The notes below the pieces were generated by a model that ran no database searches, was not told where the DNA came from, and worked only from the letters and a program-made list of their open reading frames with translations. Shown here one piece after another: positions 15,990 to 25,256 of a DNA stretch of 44,614 nt. How positions within the stretch are numbered: position 1 is the stretch's first letter; every line of letters starts with the position of its first letter. Source of the stretch: JAUXEH01 sp965602945 (GTDB lineage: Bacteria; Acidobacteriota; Aminicenantia; Aminicenantales; Aminicenantaceae); the NCBI GenBank assembly GCA_965602945.1, contig CBFDBC010000004.1:1-44614 (forward strand), in the 5' to 3' direction. The position numbers and the translations under genes were made by a program.

Positions 15990-18557
15990 ATGAAACACAG
16001 AGTCAAAGCCGCAACCCTGGCCGCAAGCGTGCTGACCGCAGCAGTACTCATCCTCCTGCTTCCGTCGGTGCGGGCGGAAGAGGCGGAGCTGAAGTTCGAG
16101 GAGAGGTATCTCCTGCCTCCTCAGGAGATCCAGGACATCCTTATCAAAGACAAACACTACGACACGCTGAATGCCCTGGGGCCGGACGGAGAACACTTCA
16201 TGATACCGGTCAGTGGGGAATTCTCCAACCTGAAGCTCATGAGCCAGAGGACGCTCCGGCTGGGCATGCTCGAAATCTGCCCGGATGTCAACCGGGAGTG
16301 GCGCCTGTCCACCTCGGGCACGGAGAGACTGAAGTTTTTCTCTTTGAGCCGGAAACAAAGCTGGGAGGCGGACATACCGAATGGGACCTTTATATCGGAT
16401 ATGACGTGGTCTCCGGACGGCAAACAGATCGCCTTCCTGGCCCATCTTCCCCAGGGGACCCAGGTCTGGACCGCCGACGCCCGGAACGGCCGGACCCGGA
16501 GCCTGAACGAGGCCTGGGTCATGGCCACACTCTCCGCCCGCAGAGGCTTCGGGCGAGGAGCCCCCTCTGCCTCCCGGAGGCTGCAGTGGACCCCGGAAGG
16601 CGGGGTCATCACACTCCTCGTTCCTGAGGACCGGGGACCGGAGCCTCTGCCCCCCGCCGTACCGCAGACCCCGCTTATCCGCCGCACACGCAAGAAAGCG
16701 GCGCCCTCTCCCACCTATCCCTTCCTGCTTCGCACGCCTCACGACAAACAGCTGTTCCACTACTTCACCACCTCTCAGATCGCGCTGCTCATGCCCGGCC
16801 AAAAGCCTCAACCCCTCGGGGAGCCCGCCATGTTCCTGAGTATTGCGCTCAGCCCCGATGGGGAACACATCCTGGCGGAAAAACTGGTGGACCCGCTTTC
16901 CTACATCACAAGCTACCAGAGTTTCGCCAAGGATCTTGTGGTCATGGATCTTACCGGACGGATCCTTTCCACCATCCGCAAGACCCCGCTGCAGGAGGGC
17001 CGGTCACCAGGGGGGTCGAATCCCACGGCCTACCTGCCGCGCGAAGTGTCCTGGCGCCCCGACGGCAAGGGATTGTCCCTCCTCTGGCGGGAGCCCCGGC
17101 CCAAAGACAACGCCGAGGACGAGGATACGGATGACGACCCGGCCCAGGAGGAGCGAAAAGACCGCTTGATGCTCCTGACGCCACCCTTTGACATGAATGA
17201 CGCACAGGTCCTGGTCGCCAGCCTCAAGCGCATCAACCAGGTTTCCTATTCCAGCTCCGGCCGCTACGCCTTCGCACGTCATTCCGGACGGGGGGAGGAC
17301 TGCCGGACCGGTACCGACATCGCAGCCTTCGACCTGAACCAAACCCCGGCCAGGAAGTACATCCTGCTCCCGGATGTGGAGACGGAAGACCCGGCAAAGC
17401 TTCCGGGAGACATCCTCACCAGAGCCTCTTCCAACGGCGTGGCCTATGCCCTGACCTCCTCAGGGGAGAGGGCCGTATATCTCCAGGGACCCGGCTACAA
17501 GGAGGATCTCAAACCCCGGCCTTTCGTGGACAGGGTAGAGATCGAAAGCGGCACGACACAGCGGGTCTTCGAGGGCATGGCGGACTGGTTCGAGCGGCCT
17601 CTGGTCCCTCTGGACCGGGACCTCACCGCCCTTGTCATCAGCCGCGAATCCCGGACAGAATTCCCCAACAGCTATCTCTGGGAAGAGGGCGGCGTCCTGA
17701 CCCGTCTGACCGACAATAAAAATCCGTTTCCCCAATTGGCCGAGTGCCGGAGGGAAACGTTCGAATTCAAACGCCGGGACGGATTGAAGATCCACTCTAC
17801 CATCGCGCTCCCACCCGGCTACCAGGACGGCCAGCGTGTTCCCGCCGTCTTCTGGACATACCCCAGGGAATACACGTCCTTAAAAGAGTACGGCCGGGCG
17901 GCCATCCGGAGCCGCAACACCAACTCCTTCCCTCACCTGAGCACGCGCAACGCATCGGATATCTGGCTCACCCAAGGGTACGCCGTGGTTGTGCCGGATA
18001 TCCCCATCATCGGTAGAGGCAACACCTACAACGACAACTACGTCGCTCACCTGGTCGATTCCATGTATGCCGCCATCCGCAAGGTGGATGCTCTGGGGTA
18101 TGTGGACGTGGACCGGCTCGGTCACGGCGGCCACAGCTACGGAGCTTTTGCCACGGCCAACATCCTGGCCCGCGCGCCGTTCTTCAAGGCGGGAATCGCC
18201 GGGGATGGGGCCTACAACCGCACCTTGACTCCCATGACCTTCCAGAGAGAACGCCGTATGCTCTGGGAGGCCCCGGATGTGTATCTGGAGATGTCACCTT
18301 TCTTCCAGGCCGACCACATCGACACGCCCCTGCTCATGTACCACGGCGCCCAGGACAACAACACGGGCACCTTCCTTATCCAGTCCGAACGGCTGATCCA
18401 GGCCCTGACCGGTTTGGGCAAGACCGCGGCGCTCTACATCTATCCGTTCGAATCACACGGCCCCCGCTGCATCGAGACCTACATGGACATGTGGGTCCGC
18501 TGGCTGGAGTGGTTCGACACGTACGTGAAGAAGACCGACAGCGATCCCTCCCGGTAG
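15990..18557 (+). CDS. Secreted S9-family serine peptidase (S9D glutamyl-endopeptidase-like)
   Basis: Three in-frame starts exist (15966, 15984, 15990). ATG 15990 is preferred because AAAAGGAG ends 6 nt upstream and it gives a clean signal peptide MKHRVKAATLAASVL, cleaved near VRAEE. The 855-residue protein has an N-terminal beta-propeller (about 30-590, with repeated WSPDGKQ/LSPDGEH-type blades) and a C-terminal alpha/beta hydrolase. The nucleophile Ser716 is in GHSYGA, Asp789 in GAQDNNTG and His823 in ESHGPR, in the expected order. The AGDGAYNRTLTP and FQRERRMLWEAP segments resemble the S9D group that includes plant chloroplast glutamyl endopeptidase. Activity against peptides after Glu or Pro is inferred from family, not shown. 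Confidence 0.9.
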   Translation: MKHRVKAATLAASVLTAAVLILLLPSVRAEEAELKFEERYLLPPQEIQDILIKDKHYDTLNALGPDGEHFMIPVSGEFSNLKLMSQRTLRLGMLEICPDVNREWRLSTSGTERLKFFSLSRKQSWEADIPNGTFISDMTWSPDGKQIAFLAHLPQGTQVWTADARNGRTRSLNEAWVMATLSARRGFGRGAPSASRRLQWTPEGGVITLLVPEDRGPEPLPPAVPQTPLIRRTRKKAAPSPTYPFLLRTPHDKQLFHYFTTSQIALLMPGQKPQPLGEPAMFLSIALSPDGEHILAEKLVDPLSYITSYQSFAKDLVVMDLTGRILSTIRKTPLQEGRSPGGSNPTAYLPREVSWRPDGKGLSLLWREPRPKDNAEDEDTDDDPAQEERKDRLMLLTPPFDMNDAQVLVASLKRINQVSYSSSGRYAFARHSGRGEDCRTGTDIAAFDLNQTPARKYILLPDVETEDPAKLPGDILTRASSNGVAYALTSSGERAVYLQGPGYKEDLKPRPFVDRVEIESGTTQRVFEGMADWFERPLVPLDRDLTALVISRESRTEFPNSYLWEEGGVLTRLTDNKNPFPQLAECRRETFEFKRRDGLKIHSTIALPPGYQDGQRVPAVFWTYPREYTSLKEYGRAAIRSRNTNSFPHLSTRNASDIWLTQGYAVVVPDIPIIGRGNTYNDNYVAHLVDSMYAAIRKVDALGYVDVDRLGHGGHSYGAFATANILARAPFFKAGIAGDGAYNRTLTPMTFQRERRMLWEAPDVYLEMSPFFQADHIDTPLLMYHGAQDNNTGTFLIQSERLIQALTGLGKTAALYIYPFESHGPRCIETYMDMWVRWLEWFDTYVKKTDSDPSR

Positions 18558-18624
18558 GTGAATCTCCCCGGGCCGGACATCTTTCTAATATCGATAACCC
18601 GATGAAACGGAAACGGGTCTGACC

Positions 18625-18653
18625 TTGTATTAAGAATATAGACCTGCTAATAT
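18625..18653 (+). promoter_or_regulatory. Weak candidate promoter of TonB-receptor gene
   Basis: TTGTAT (18625-18630) and TAATAT (18648-18653) are spaced by 17 bp in the 120-bp gap before the receptor gene. The gap is locally AT-rich compared with its surroundings. Matches to consensus are only 3 of 6 and 4 of 6. Confidence 0.35.
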
Positions 18654-18677
18654 TCCCTCCTGGGAGTACATCGGAGG

Positions 18678-21600
18678 ATGCGATTGAAAACACACCTGAT
18701 ACGGCCCATATCCTTCTTCATTCTTCTCTGTGCCCTGGCCGCCTTCACCTGGGCGCAAGGACCCACAGGAGCTGTGCGAGGCAAGATCACCGACCAGCAG
18801 GGACTGCCTCTCCCGGGCGCATCCATATACCTGCGGTCGGACAAGATCATGGGGATGAAGACCTTTATAACGTCGGACACGGGAATTTTCCAGTTTCGGG
18901 CGCTCCTGCCCGGAACCTATCAGCTCACACTGGAGATGCCGGGCTTCAAGACCGCCAAGATCGACGACATGATCATCCATGCGGGACGGACGGTCACCCT
19001 CTCGGTTCGCATGGAGATGACCACGGTCGAGGAGGAGGTCGCACTCGACATACGTGTGCCCACCATCGATGAGCAGGGATCCAAGACCGCTTCCATCATC
19101 GACCGGGAGATGCTGACCCATATCCCCTTCCAGCGGGATCTCAGGGAAGCCATCAGCTCCGCGGCCGGTATCATCCCCGATCTCCAGGGATATCCCCAAG
19201 CGTTGGTCATCAACGGCGGCTCCGAGCGGGACGCCATATACATCACCGACAGCCTCATTCTGGCCGATCCCCTGGCTTCACTCACCCCTCCCCAGGTCAA
19301 CTATGATATCGCACACGAGATCGAGGTGGAGACGACAGGGCATCCGGCCGAGGTCACTAGCACAGAAGCCGGCTACATCAATGTCGTGACCCGTTCCGGA
19401 GGGCCGGGCGTCAGAGGGGAACTGCTGGTACATCACACCAACGAAAACATGATCGGAGGACTGGATTCAGCGCAGGAGCTGGCCGATCGGAACGTGACCA
19501 ACCCTGCCAGCCGCGCGTATCTTTGGGACACATCCCTTTCCCTGTACGGGACTCTCTGGGGAGACCTCCTCCGTTTCTACACCAATGTCAAGTACGTCTC
19601 AGAGAAACGGAACACCACCTTCTCGCCCTGGACGGATCCGCTGGGTACCGAGCATTCGCCCTACGCCGGCAAATATTCCAACAAGTCGGCCTTCTTCCGC
19701 CTGACAGGGAAGTTCACTCCGGAAATCAAATTCATCGGGACCGCATCCTATGCCCACAGGTCCGCTCCCGCTTACTCAGATTTCTCCTCCTCCCGGCTTC
19801 CTCAGGAAGCCACGTCTCAGATCTCGCCTTCCAAGAACGTTCTGCTCACAGGCTGGCTGAACTACACAATGAACCGTACGACCTTTGTCGACATCAAGGC
19901 CAGCTATGTCATCGAAGATTCCACGCTCTTGCTCAATGAAGCCGGAGCCGAAAAGCCCATGTATATCGATGAGATGACAGGCTATTCATGGGGCAGCGGC
20001 GCCGTCAACAACCTGCAGAAGATAACCCGGTTCATGGGCAGCGGCACCCTGGTCCACTTCAACGATCGCGTCCTGGGGGGGAACCAGAAGTTCAAGCTGG
20101 GAGCGGACTACGACAGCACGACCACCGAATGGAACACCTGGAAGGCGGACAACCTGATCGTGTACTACGCCAATGGTGATCCCTATTATTTCGGAACCAG
20201 CCTGGATCCCGATTCCGGGGAAGAAGTGGGTACCGGAAAGGTGGCGTTTTCTCTGCTGAGCGGTGAGCAGGACAGCTATTACACCGGGCTCGACATGCAG
20301 CGCCTGGGTCTCTTTGTCCAGGACACGGTGACCGTCGGCGGACGTGTGAGCTTTAACCTGGGTCTGCGGTTCGACCGGAGTACGGTTGACATCAGGGACA
20401 GCGTCAAAAAGCCCAGCGCCAATCCGCTCTCTTTCCAGATTGGCGAGGCGTTCATCCTGCCGACGGCCGGGATCAATCCCTACAGCAACAGCGAATTCGT
20501 TCCTTGGAAAAAGGCCATCACCTGGAACAGTCTGTCTCCCCGCCTGGGCATGGTCATCGATGTCTTGGGAAACGGACAGGCGCTGATCAAGGCCTCCTAC
20601 GCCCGCTACCAGGAACTGCTCCGTGCCCAAAGCGTCGCACCCCTGATCCCCCTCTATTACGGGCGCACACATGAATTCTTCTGGTACGACAAGAACCTCG
20701 ATCAGGAAGTGAACAGCGGAGACGCGTTCGCTCCTTTCCCGGAGGACTACCGTATTTACCATTCGGATTACTGGACGCGCACCATCGCAGACGGCGTCAC
20801 AGCCCCTTACGTAGATGAGGTCATGTTTGGAATCGAAACCGAGTTCCTCAAGGATTTCTCGGTCCGGTTGAACTACATCTACAAAGAAAAGAAGAGGATA
20901 ATTGAGGACGTCCTCTACAGTCCGGACACAGACACCGAGTGGTACACCAAGACCAAAGACACGGAAGGATGGTGGGTCCCTTACGACACCGTGATCCCGG
21001 CCGGCGTCAATGACTATGAGGACTCACAGCTCACCCTCTACTACCTCTCGAATTCGGCACCCCTGCTGTTCAACCGTTTGAACAATATCGGAGAACTGGG
21101 GCGCAAGTACAGAGGATTGGAACTGGTATTCCGGAAGAGGATGACCAACAACTGGCAGCTTATGGGGTCGGTGGTTTACAGTAAGACAACGGGCAACCTG
21201 GGAGTGGGGCCGCTATACAGCACTCCATTCTCCCATGCCGCCGACAACCCCAATTATTTCGTCAATCTCACTCAGGACTCCCCTTTGGATTTCGACATCC
21301 CACTGACCATAAGCCTCATGGGCACCTACCATTTCCCCTACGATTTTTACCTCAGCTTCTACTTTTCCTATCTCAGGGGGTACATATGGGCCCGGAACGT
21401 TACGGTGGCCGCCTCCTCCGAGTGGGCTCTTGAGAACGAAGCCTTTATGCTGCCTACTCAAGTCTACTCCGAGCCCTATGGTTCCCGCAGACACGACTCC
21501 TACAGCAACCTCAACCTGCGGCTGGAAAAGGACATTCGGACGGGGATCGGCAGGTTCAACCTTGCGCTGGATGTCTTCAACACTCTTGGATCACGCTACC

Positions 21601-21749
21601 ACCTGTACGACTCCAACGACGGAGGTTTCTGGTCTCCCACGGATGAATACTCCGCCGAAGGGGAACGCCTCCTCAATCCTCTTTACGGTCAGGGAGTCAA
21701 TCTCAAAGGGGTACGGGAATTCCGGTTCACCCTGGGATACTATTTCTAG
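18678..21749 (+). CDS. Oar-like TonB-dependent receptor with carboxypeptidase-regulatory domain
   Basis: The protein has 1023 residues: a signal peptide (to about AWAQG), a carboxypeptidase-regulatory-like beta-sandwich (about 30-110, VRGKITDQQGLPLPGASIYL), a plug domain (about 125-235, with VINGGSERDAIYITD and YINVVTRSGG), and a long 22-strand barrel ending in FRFTLGYYF with terminal Phe. This architecture is the one greatly expanded in Acidobacteria and Aminicenantes and is thought to import large or complex ligands with TonB/ExbBD energy. GGAGG (18673-18677) touches the ATG at 18678 directly. An in-frame TTG at 18684 has the ideal 6-nt spacing and may be the real start, giving MKTHLIRP. 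Ligand unknown; the upstream secreted peptidases make peptides a reasonable guess. Confidence 0.9.
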   Translation: MRLKTHLIRPISFFILLCALAAFTWAQGPTGAVRGKITDQQGLPLPGASIYLRSDKIMGMKTFITSDTGIFQFRALLPGTYQLTLEMPGFKTAKIDDMIIHAGRTVTLSVRMEMTTVEEEVALDIRVPTIDEQGSKTASIIDREMLTHIPFQRDLREAISSAAGIIPDLQGYPQALVINGGSERDAIYITDSLILADPLASLTPPQVNYDIAHEIEVETTGHPAEVTSTEAGYINVVTRSGGPGVRGELLVHHTNENMIGGLDSAQELADRNVTNPASRAYLWDTSLSLYGTLWGDLLRFYTNVKYVSEKRNTTFSPWTDPLGTEHSPYAGKYSNKSAFFRLTGKFTPEIKFIGTASYAHRSAPAYSDFSSSRLPQEATSQISPSKNVLLTGWLNYTMNRTTFVDIKASYVIEDSTLLLNEAGAEKPMYIDEMTGYSWGSGAVNNLQKITRFMGSGTLVHFNDRVLGGNQKFKLGADYDSTTTEWNTWKADNLIVYYANGDPYYFGTSLDPDSGEEVGTGKVAFSLLSGEQDSYYTGLDMQRLGLFVQDTVTVGGRVSFNLGLRFDRSTVDIRDSVKKPSANPLSFQIGEAFILPTAGINPYSNSEFVPWKKAITWNSLSPRLGMVIDVLGNGQALIKASYARYQELLRAQSVAPLIPLYYGRTHEFFWYDKNLDQEVNSGDAFAPFPEDYRIYHSDYWTRTIADGVTAPYVDEVMFGIETEFLKDFSVRLNYIYKEKKRIIEDVLYSPDTDTEWYTKTKDTEGWWVPYDTVIPAGVNDYEDSQLTLYYLSNSAPLLFNRLNNIGELGRKYRGLELVFRKRMTNNWQLMGSVVYSKTTGNLGVGPLYSTPFSHAADNPNYFVNLTQDSPLDFDIPLTISLMGTYHFPYDFYLSFYFSYLRGYIWARNVTVAASSEWALENEAFMLPTQVYSEPYGSRRHDSYSNLNLRLEKDIRTGIGRFNLALDVFNTLGSRYHLYDSNDGGFWSPTDEYSAEGERLLNPLYGQGVNLKGVREFRFTLGYYF

Positions 21750-21760
21750 CCTGAAGGGCT

Positions 21761-22717
21761 TCAATCCAGCTTGAAGGTCTTTACCTTGCGGGTCCTTGCC
21801 TCTCCGGTCCGATTGAAAAGCACGGCAAATATCCTGTAGGAGCCCTGACGGAAGCGCCGGCTCGGTCCCTCGATCCGCAGCGGGACAGCCAACCGGTGCT
21901 TCATGTTCGGGTTCCTTTCCAGTTCCATCTCCTCAAACTCCAGGGAGATGACCTGTTCTTTTTCCCAGATGACAGTGTCGTCGGAATCCCTGACCTCCAG
22001 GCGCAGGTCCAGAACGGTCCCCATCTTCTCCCCCTCCGCCGCGAACCAGACATACAGGAGGGGGATGGTGATCTCCACCTCGCCTTCCAAGCTCTCCGAT
22101 CCTACGGCCTCGAAACGCACTTTCCAATCGAAATCCAGGCTGTTCTGCGGGGCGGGCGAGGCAAGCTCCGCCTGCCCGGGAGTACGACCGAGTTCATGCA
22201 TATATTTTATGTTCAGGTCCCGGAGGGGCGACAGGTCAAATGTGAAGAGGGAATACCTCCCGGTGGAAAACTCATCCACGAACACAACCGGGAAATTTCC
22301 ATAATACCAGATCTCATTGGTTCTGCCGGCATCGTCGGGTGGCGTGGATATCTGGTCCGTGGGAGGGCCGTAGAGGATGTATATGCGGCCCCGGTCGGTC
22401 CGGTACCCGGACCTGCCCTCTCCCCTGAAAAGCCCGTCCGCCTCTTCCAGCCGGGCCTCGTATTCCAACCTGAGTTCGTTTTCCTCGGTCGTGGGATCGG
22501 GATCGCGCTTTATCCAGAACTCATCTTTGAAGGCCTCCTTCTCGTCATCGGAGAGGTTCAAAAACAGCTTTCTTTCCTCTGAGAAGATGATGTATTCTAC
22601 CCGCTCGAGCCAGTCCTTGTGAATAGAAGTCAGCTTCTGTTCGAGCCGGTAGTAATAGCAGGCGGTGAGGCACATCAGCCCAAGGCTCAGCCCCAGCCCG
22701 ATCCGGATGAACCTCAT
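21761..22717 (-). CDS. GWxTD-domain lipoprotein (short form, GYRTD variant)
   Basis: This 318-residue protein has a lipoprotein signal (LTAC, Cys20) and AAGGAG before the ATG. The core is a GWxTD domain (about 35-160) in which the signature tryptophan is tyrosine: GYRTDRGRIYILYGPP at residues 104-119. It contains the usual EYIIFSEERKLF and FWIKRDPDP segments. The C-terminal half is a beta-rich domain ending in VKTFKLD. GWxTD proteins are common in Acidobacteria, Aminicenantes, Gemmatimonadetes and relatives, and have no established function. The ATG overlaps the stop codon of the longer GWxTD gene by 4 nt, so the two are translationally coupled and probably work together at the cell envelope. 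Confidence 0.88.
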   Translation of the reverse strand: MRFIRIGLGLSLGLMCLTACYYYRLEQKLTSIHKDWLERVEYIIFSEERKLFLNLSDDEKEAFKDEFWIKRDPDPTTEENELRLEYEARLEEADGLFRGEGRSGYRTDRGRIYILYGPPTDQISTPPDDAGRTNEIWYYGNFPVVFVDEFSTGRYSLFTFDLSPLRDLNIKYMHELGRTPGQAELASPAPQNSLDFDWKVRFEAVGSESLEGEVEITIPLLYVWFAAEGEKMGTVLDLRLEVRDSDDTVIWEKEQVISLEFEEMELERNPNMKHRLAVPLRIEGPSRRFRQGSYRIFAVLFNRTGEARTRKVKTFKLD

Positions 22718-24816
22718 CTCTTCTCCTTGACGGCATCCACCAGTTTCAGGATGGACGGCTGGTTCGGGTCGAGCTCAAGTGATCTTTCCCACGCGGCCAG
22801 GGCCTCAGCCAGGCCGCCCTGCCGGTAGTGACATTCCCCCAGGGCATTGAGCAGAAGCGTGTTCACACCCACGCTCCTTATCGCCTTGTCGTACACCATC
22901 ACGGCCGCGCTCCAGTCGCCCAAGCTCTGATGGGCGCGGCCCAAAATGAAGTAAACCTCGAAAGACGCGGTTTCCTCCCCGCCCAGGAAAGGCGAAAGCA
23001 GGGAGGGGATCCGAGCATAATCCTCCTGCGCCAGGTATACGCGGGCCAACTCCAATGAATAGGCGAGAGTACCGGGATCTGAGGCATGGGCGTGTTCCAG
23101 CCGGATACGCGCCGGTTCCAGGCTGCCCGTGCGTAGAAACTGGGATCCGAGGATAAAAGAATACACCGGGTGGTCGGCAGGCGACAGCAGCTTGCTGTAT
23201 GTCCAGGGCCGAGGTACCACGGCCGCGTGCGTGACATCGAACTCATCACTCACCTCGAGAATCTCACGTCCATCCATCTGGAGTATCACGCGGACCACAT
23301 AATGTGCCGGTGGGAAATCCTCCAAGGAGATGCTTTCGGTGACATCGGGAAGATCGGGATAGTCGGCCGCACCACGGGAAAGCTCCTTGAACGGCTCCCG
23401 GTCCTTGGACACGGCATATCTGATCCGGGAGTGCGGCCTTGCAGACGGATCCAGCCCATGGATCTGATAGGACAAAACCAGGCTGTCCTGCCGGGTAAAC
23501 ACCCGGTTCGCCTGAAAATAGACCTGGAAGCGGCCGGATTGAAACGGCCGCAGCCGGCCCTGCGGCGGCCTGTTCTCGCGCATGCGATAGCCTAAAAGCA
23601 GAGAGGTCATCTGTACTTCAGGTTCCTCACCCGGGATCAGGATGGTCCGTTCCAGGGAAGTGAACTCCTTTGACAGCTCATTCTTGACCAGGACCGACAG
23701 CCGGTACCGGCCGGGGATGAGAGGAAAAAGATCCCGGATACTGACAGGACGGGATTGGATGCTCCTTATCTGCTCTTCGTCGAACTGCAGGGGGATAGAC
23801 TTCTCCCACTGGTGGATCACCCGGCCCTCTTCCTCTGAGACCGTCCCGTTCAGCGCCAGCGTAGTGCTGTAGCGGCCCTCGCGGGCTTCGACCGAGAGGC
23901 GTTCCGGCTCGATTGCATAGTGGACGAAATAGATACCGGAGGGATCTCTGGCAATCTTCACCAGAGAATCATTCTCTATATAGTTGGTGGAATACTCGAC
24001 CTCGACGATATCCTTGAACTCGAGGAATTTTCGCGCATATCTATCCTCGATCTCGCGCATGGGAGTGGATTCGATCCGGCTGACCAGCAGGTCCGAGGAC
24101 AACGAAGGCCGCCCCTGGGACATAACGCCTTCTCCGGGGATCAGGCTCAAGGAGGCCCCCGAAAGCTCGGGGGCGTGCTCCCGCAGCTGATCATAGGCGG
24201 CCAGGTAATCCATGGGATCCCCGGAATAAGATGTCAGGAGAGCCTGGGGTCCGTCTGCCAGGGGAGAATAGAGGCGGTACTCCCCGATGCCCCGGTCCTG
24301 ATAAAAAATCAGATAGAAGGCCGGCGGCAGGCCGCGGTCAACCAGGCCCTGATAGAACCAAATCTCGGAGGGATGGATTTGGGCTGATCCATCGAAGCGC
24401 TGGATATCGTTGGGTTCTCCCAACAGGATGTAGATCCTGCCCTGGTCTGTTTTCCAGCCGGGCTTGGGTGCCTCCCTCCCGAAATACTGGTTGGCATGAT
24501 CGATGCGGCGGTAGTGTTCGCGATGCGCCTCGTTGTCCCGGTCTCCCGGTGTAGGGTCCCGGTGTTCCCAGAAGGCCTGAGTGAACAGCTCCCGTTCCCG
24601 GTCCGTTTTCAGCTTCCGGAATACCTCCTGCTCCACAGGAGTGATGATGTACACCACCTCCTCCTCGAGCCACCGGCGGTATCGGTCAGGCAGCGGAGGA
24701 TCTTCGCGGGCCTGCACAGGGAACGGCTGCAGGAACATCCCAATCCCTAATAAAAAAACGCATGCCCTGAAAAGCACTCCTTGACTCCTTTTCTCGGGTC
24801 GGGCTCGATGCCTCAT
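22714..24816 (-). CDS. GWxTD-domain protein with C-terminal TPR repeats
   Basis: ATG 24816 is preferred over the GTG at 24825 because GCGGAG stands 8 nt upstream. The 700-residue protein has a signal peptide (cleavage near PVQARED), a GWxTD domain (about 40-190) with the canonical GWKTDQGRIYILLGEP at residues 120-135, and a long beta-rich middle region (about 230-530). At least three TPR-like helical repeats (about 545-700) include YSLELARVYLAQEDY and LLNALGECHYRQGGL. It is expected in the periplasm or at the outer membrane as a scaffold. Function is unknown for the family. It is the first gene of a two-gene unit facing the TonB receptor. Confidence 0.88.
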   Translation of the reverse strand: MRHRARPEKRSQGVLFRACVFLLGIGMFLQPFPVQAREDPPLPDRYRRWLEEEVVYIITPVEQEVFRKLKTDRERELFTQAFWEHRDPTPGDRDNEAHREHYRRIDHANQYFGREAPKPGWKTDQGRIYILLGEPNDIQRFDGSAQIHPSEIWFYQGLVDRGLPPAFYLIFYQDRGIGEYRLYSPLADGPQALLTSYSGDPMDYLAAYDQLREHAPELSGASLSLIPGEGVMSQGRPSLSSDLLVSRIESTPMREIEDRYARKFLEFKDIVEVEYSTNYIENDSLVKIARDPSGIYFVHYAIEPERLSVEAREGRYSTTLALNGTVSEEEGRVIHQWEKSIPLQFDEEQIRSIQSRPVSIRDLFPLIPGRYRLSVLVKNELSKEFTSLERTILIPGEEPEVQMTSLLLGYRMRENRPPQGRLRPFQSGRFQVYFQANRVFTRQDSLVLSYQIHGLDPSARPHSRIRYAVSKDREPFKELSRGAADYPDLPDVTESISLEDFPPAHYVVRVILQMDGREILEVSDEFDVTHAAVVPRPWTYSKLLSPADHPVYSFILGSQFLRTGSLEPARIRLEHAHASDPGTLAYSLELARVYLAQEDYARIPSLLSPFLGGEETASFEVYFILGRAHQSLGDWSAAVMVYDKAIRSVGVNTLLLNALGECHYRQGGLAEALAAWERSLELDPNQPSILKLVDAVKEKR

Positions 24817-24848
24817 CCGGAACACTCCGCCGCGAGTCCGGTAGCATC

Positions 24849-24876
24849 ATTATAACACGCCCCAATCCGACCACAA
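24849..24876 (-). promoter_or_regulatory. Promoter of the GWxTD gene pair
   Basis: On the minus strand TTGTGG (24871-24876), 16 bp, then a perfect TATAAT (24849-24854). It lies between tRNA-Leu and the GWxTD pair and predicts a leader of about 25-30 nt containing the GCGGAG ribosome site. Confidence 0.5.
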
Positions 24877-24914
24877 AATTCAGGGAGTTTCCAACCGGAA
24901 AGGGAGTATTGAGT

Positions 24915-25002
24915 TGGTGCGGAAGGGGGGAGTCGAACCCCCACGGCCTTTTGGGCCATAAACTCCTGAGGCTTACGCGTCTACCAGTTCCGCCACTTCC
25001 GC
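24915..25002 (-). tRNA. tRNA-Leu (anticodon CAG)
   Basis: The minus strand folds as a class II tRNA. It has a 7-bp acceptor stem GCGGAAG/CTTCCGC, a D-arm with GGCGGAACTGGTAGACGC, an anticodon stem TAAGC/GTTTA with loop CTCAGGA (anticodon CAG, reading CUG), a long variable arm TGGCCCAAAAGGCCG, a T-arm GGGGGTTCGACTCCCCC, discriminator A and an encoded CCA (24915-24917). The first base is at 25002. Confidence 0.97.
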
Positions 25003-25033
25003 ACCGGAGTTTCGGCCTCGGTTCAGTGGCGGT

Positions 25034-25062
25034 ATTATATTCGCATCGCCCCTTCGAGTCAA
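25034..25062 (-). promoter_or_regulatory. Strong sigma70-type promoter of tRNA-Leu
   Basis: On the minus strand TTGACT (25057-25062) and a perfect TATAAT (25034-25039) are separated by exactly 17 bp. The predicted start is about 25 nt before the mature tRNA 5' end. Confidence 0.8.
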
Positions 25063-25118
25063 CCATTTACCGCTCCCCAGCTGCATCCCCGATTCCCCGT
25101 TTCACCGCCATGATGGCC

Positions 25119-25146
25119 TTGACAAATGAGGATTTCGGCGTATTTT
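25119..25146 (+). promoter_or_regulatory. Promoter of the eRF1-like gene
   Basis: A perfect TTGACA (25119-25124), 16 bp, then TATTTT (25141-25146). Transcription would begin near 25153, leaving a leader of about 100 nt in which I see no riboswitch-like fold. AGGAGG (25247-25252) lies 4 nt before the start codon. Confidence 0.5.
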
Positions 25147-25256
25147 ATTAACGTCAAGTGACTGGATTCTTCCTATATCTTTCATCATTCCTTACACATG
25201 CATGAGTTTGACCCTACACCTCGGTATGCATAACAAAATCCGATCAAGGAGGACAT

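Noticed and set aside
24888..24901. TTTCC/GGAAA mini-hairpin downstream of tRNA-Leu as terminator
   Set aside because: A 5-bp stem without a clear U-tract is too weak to call.
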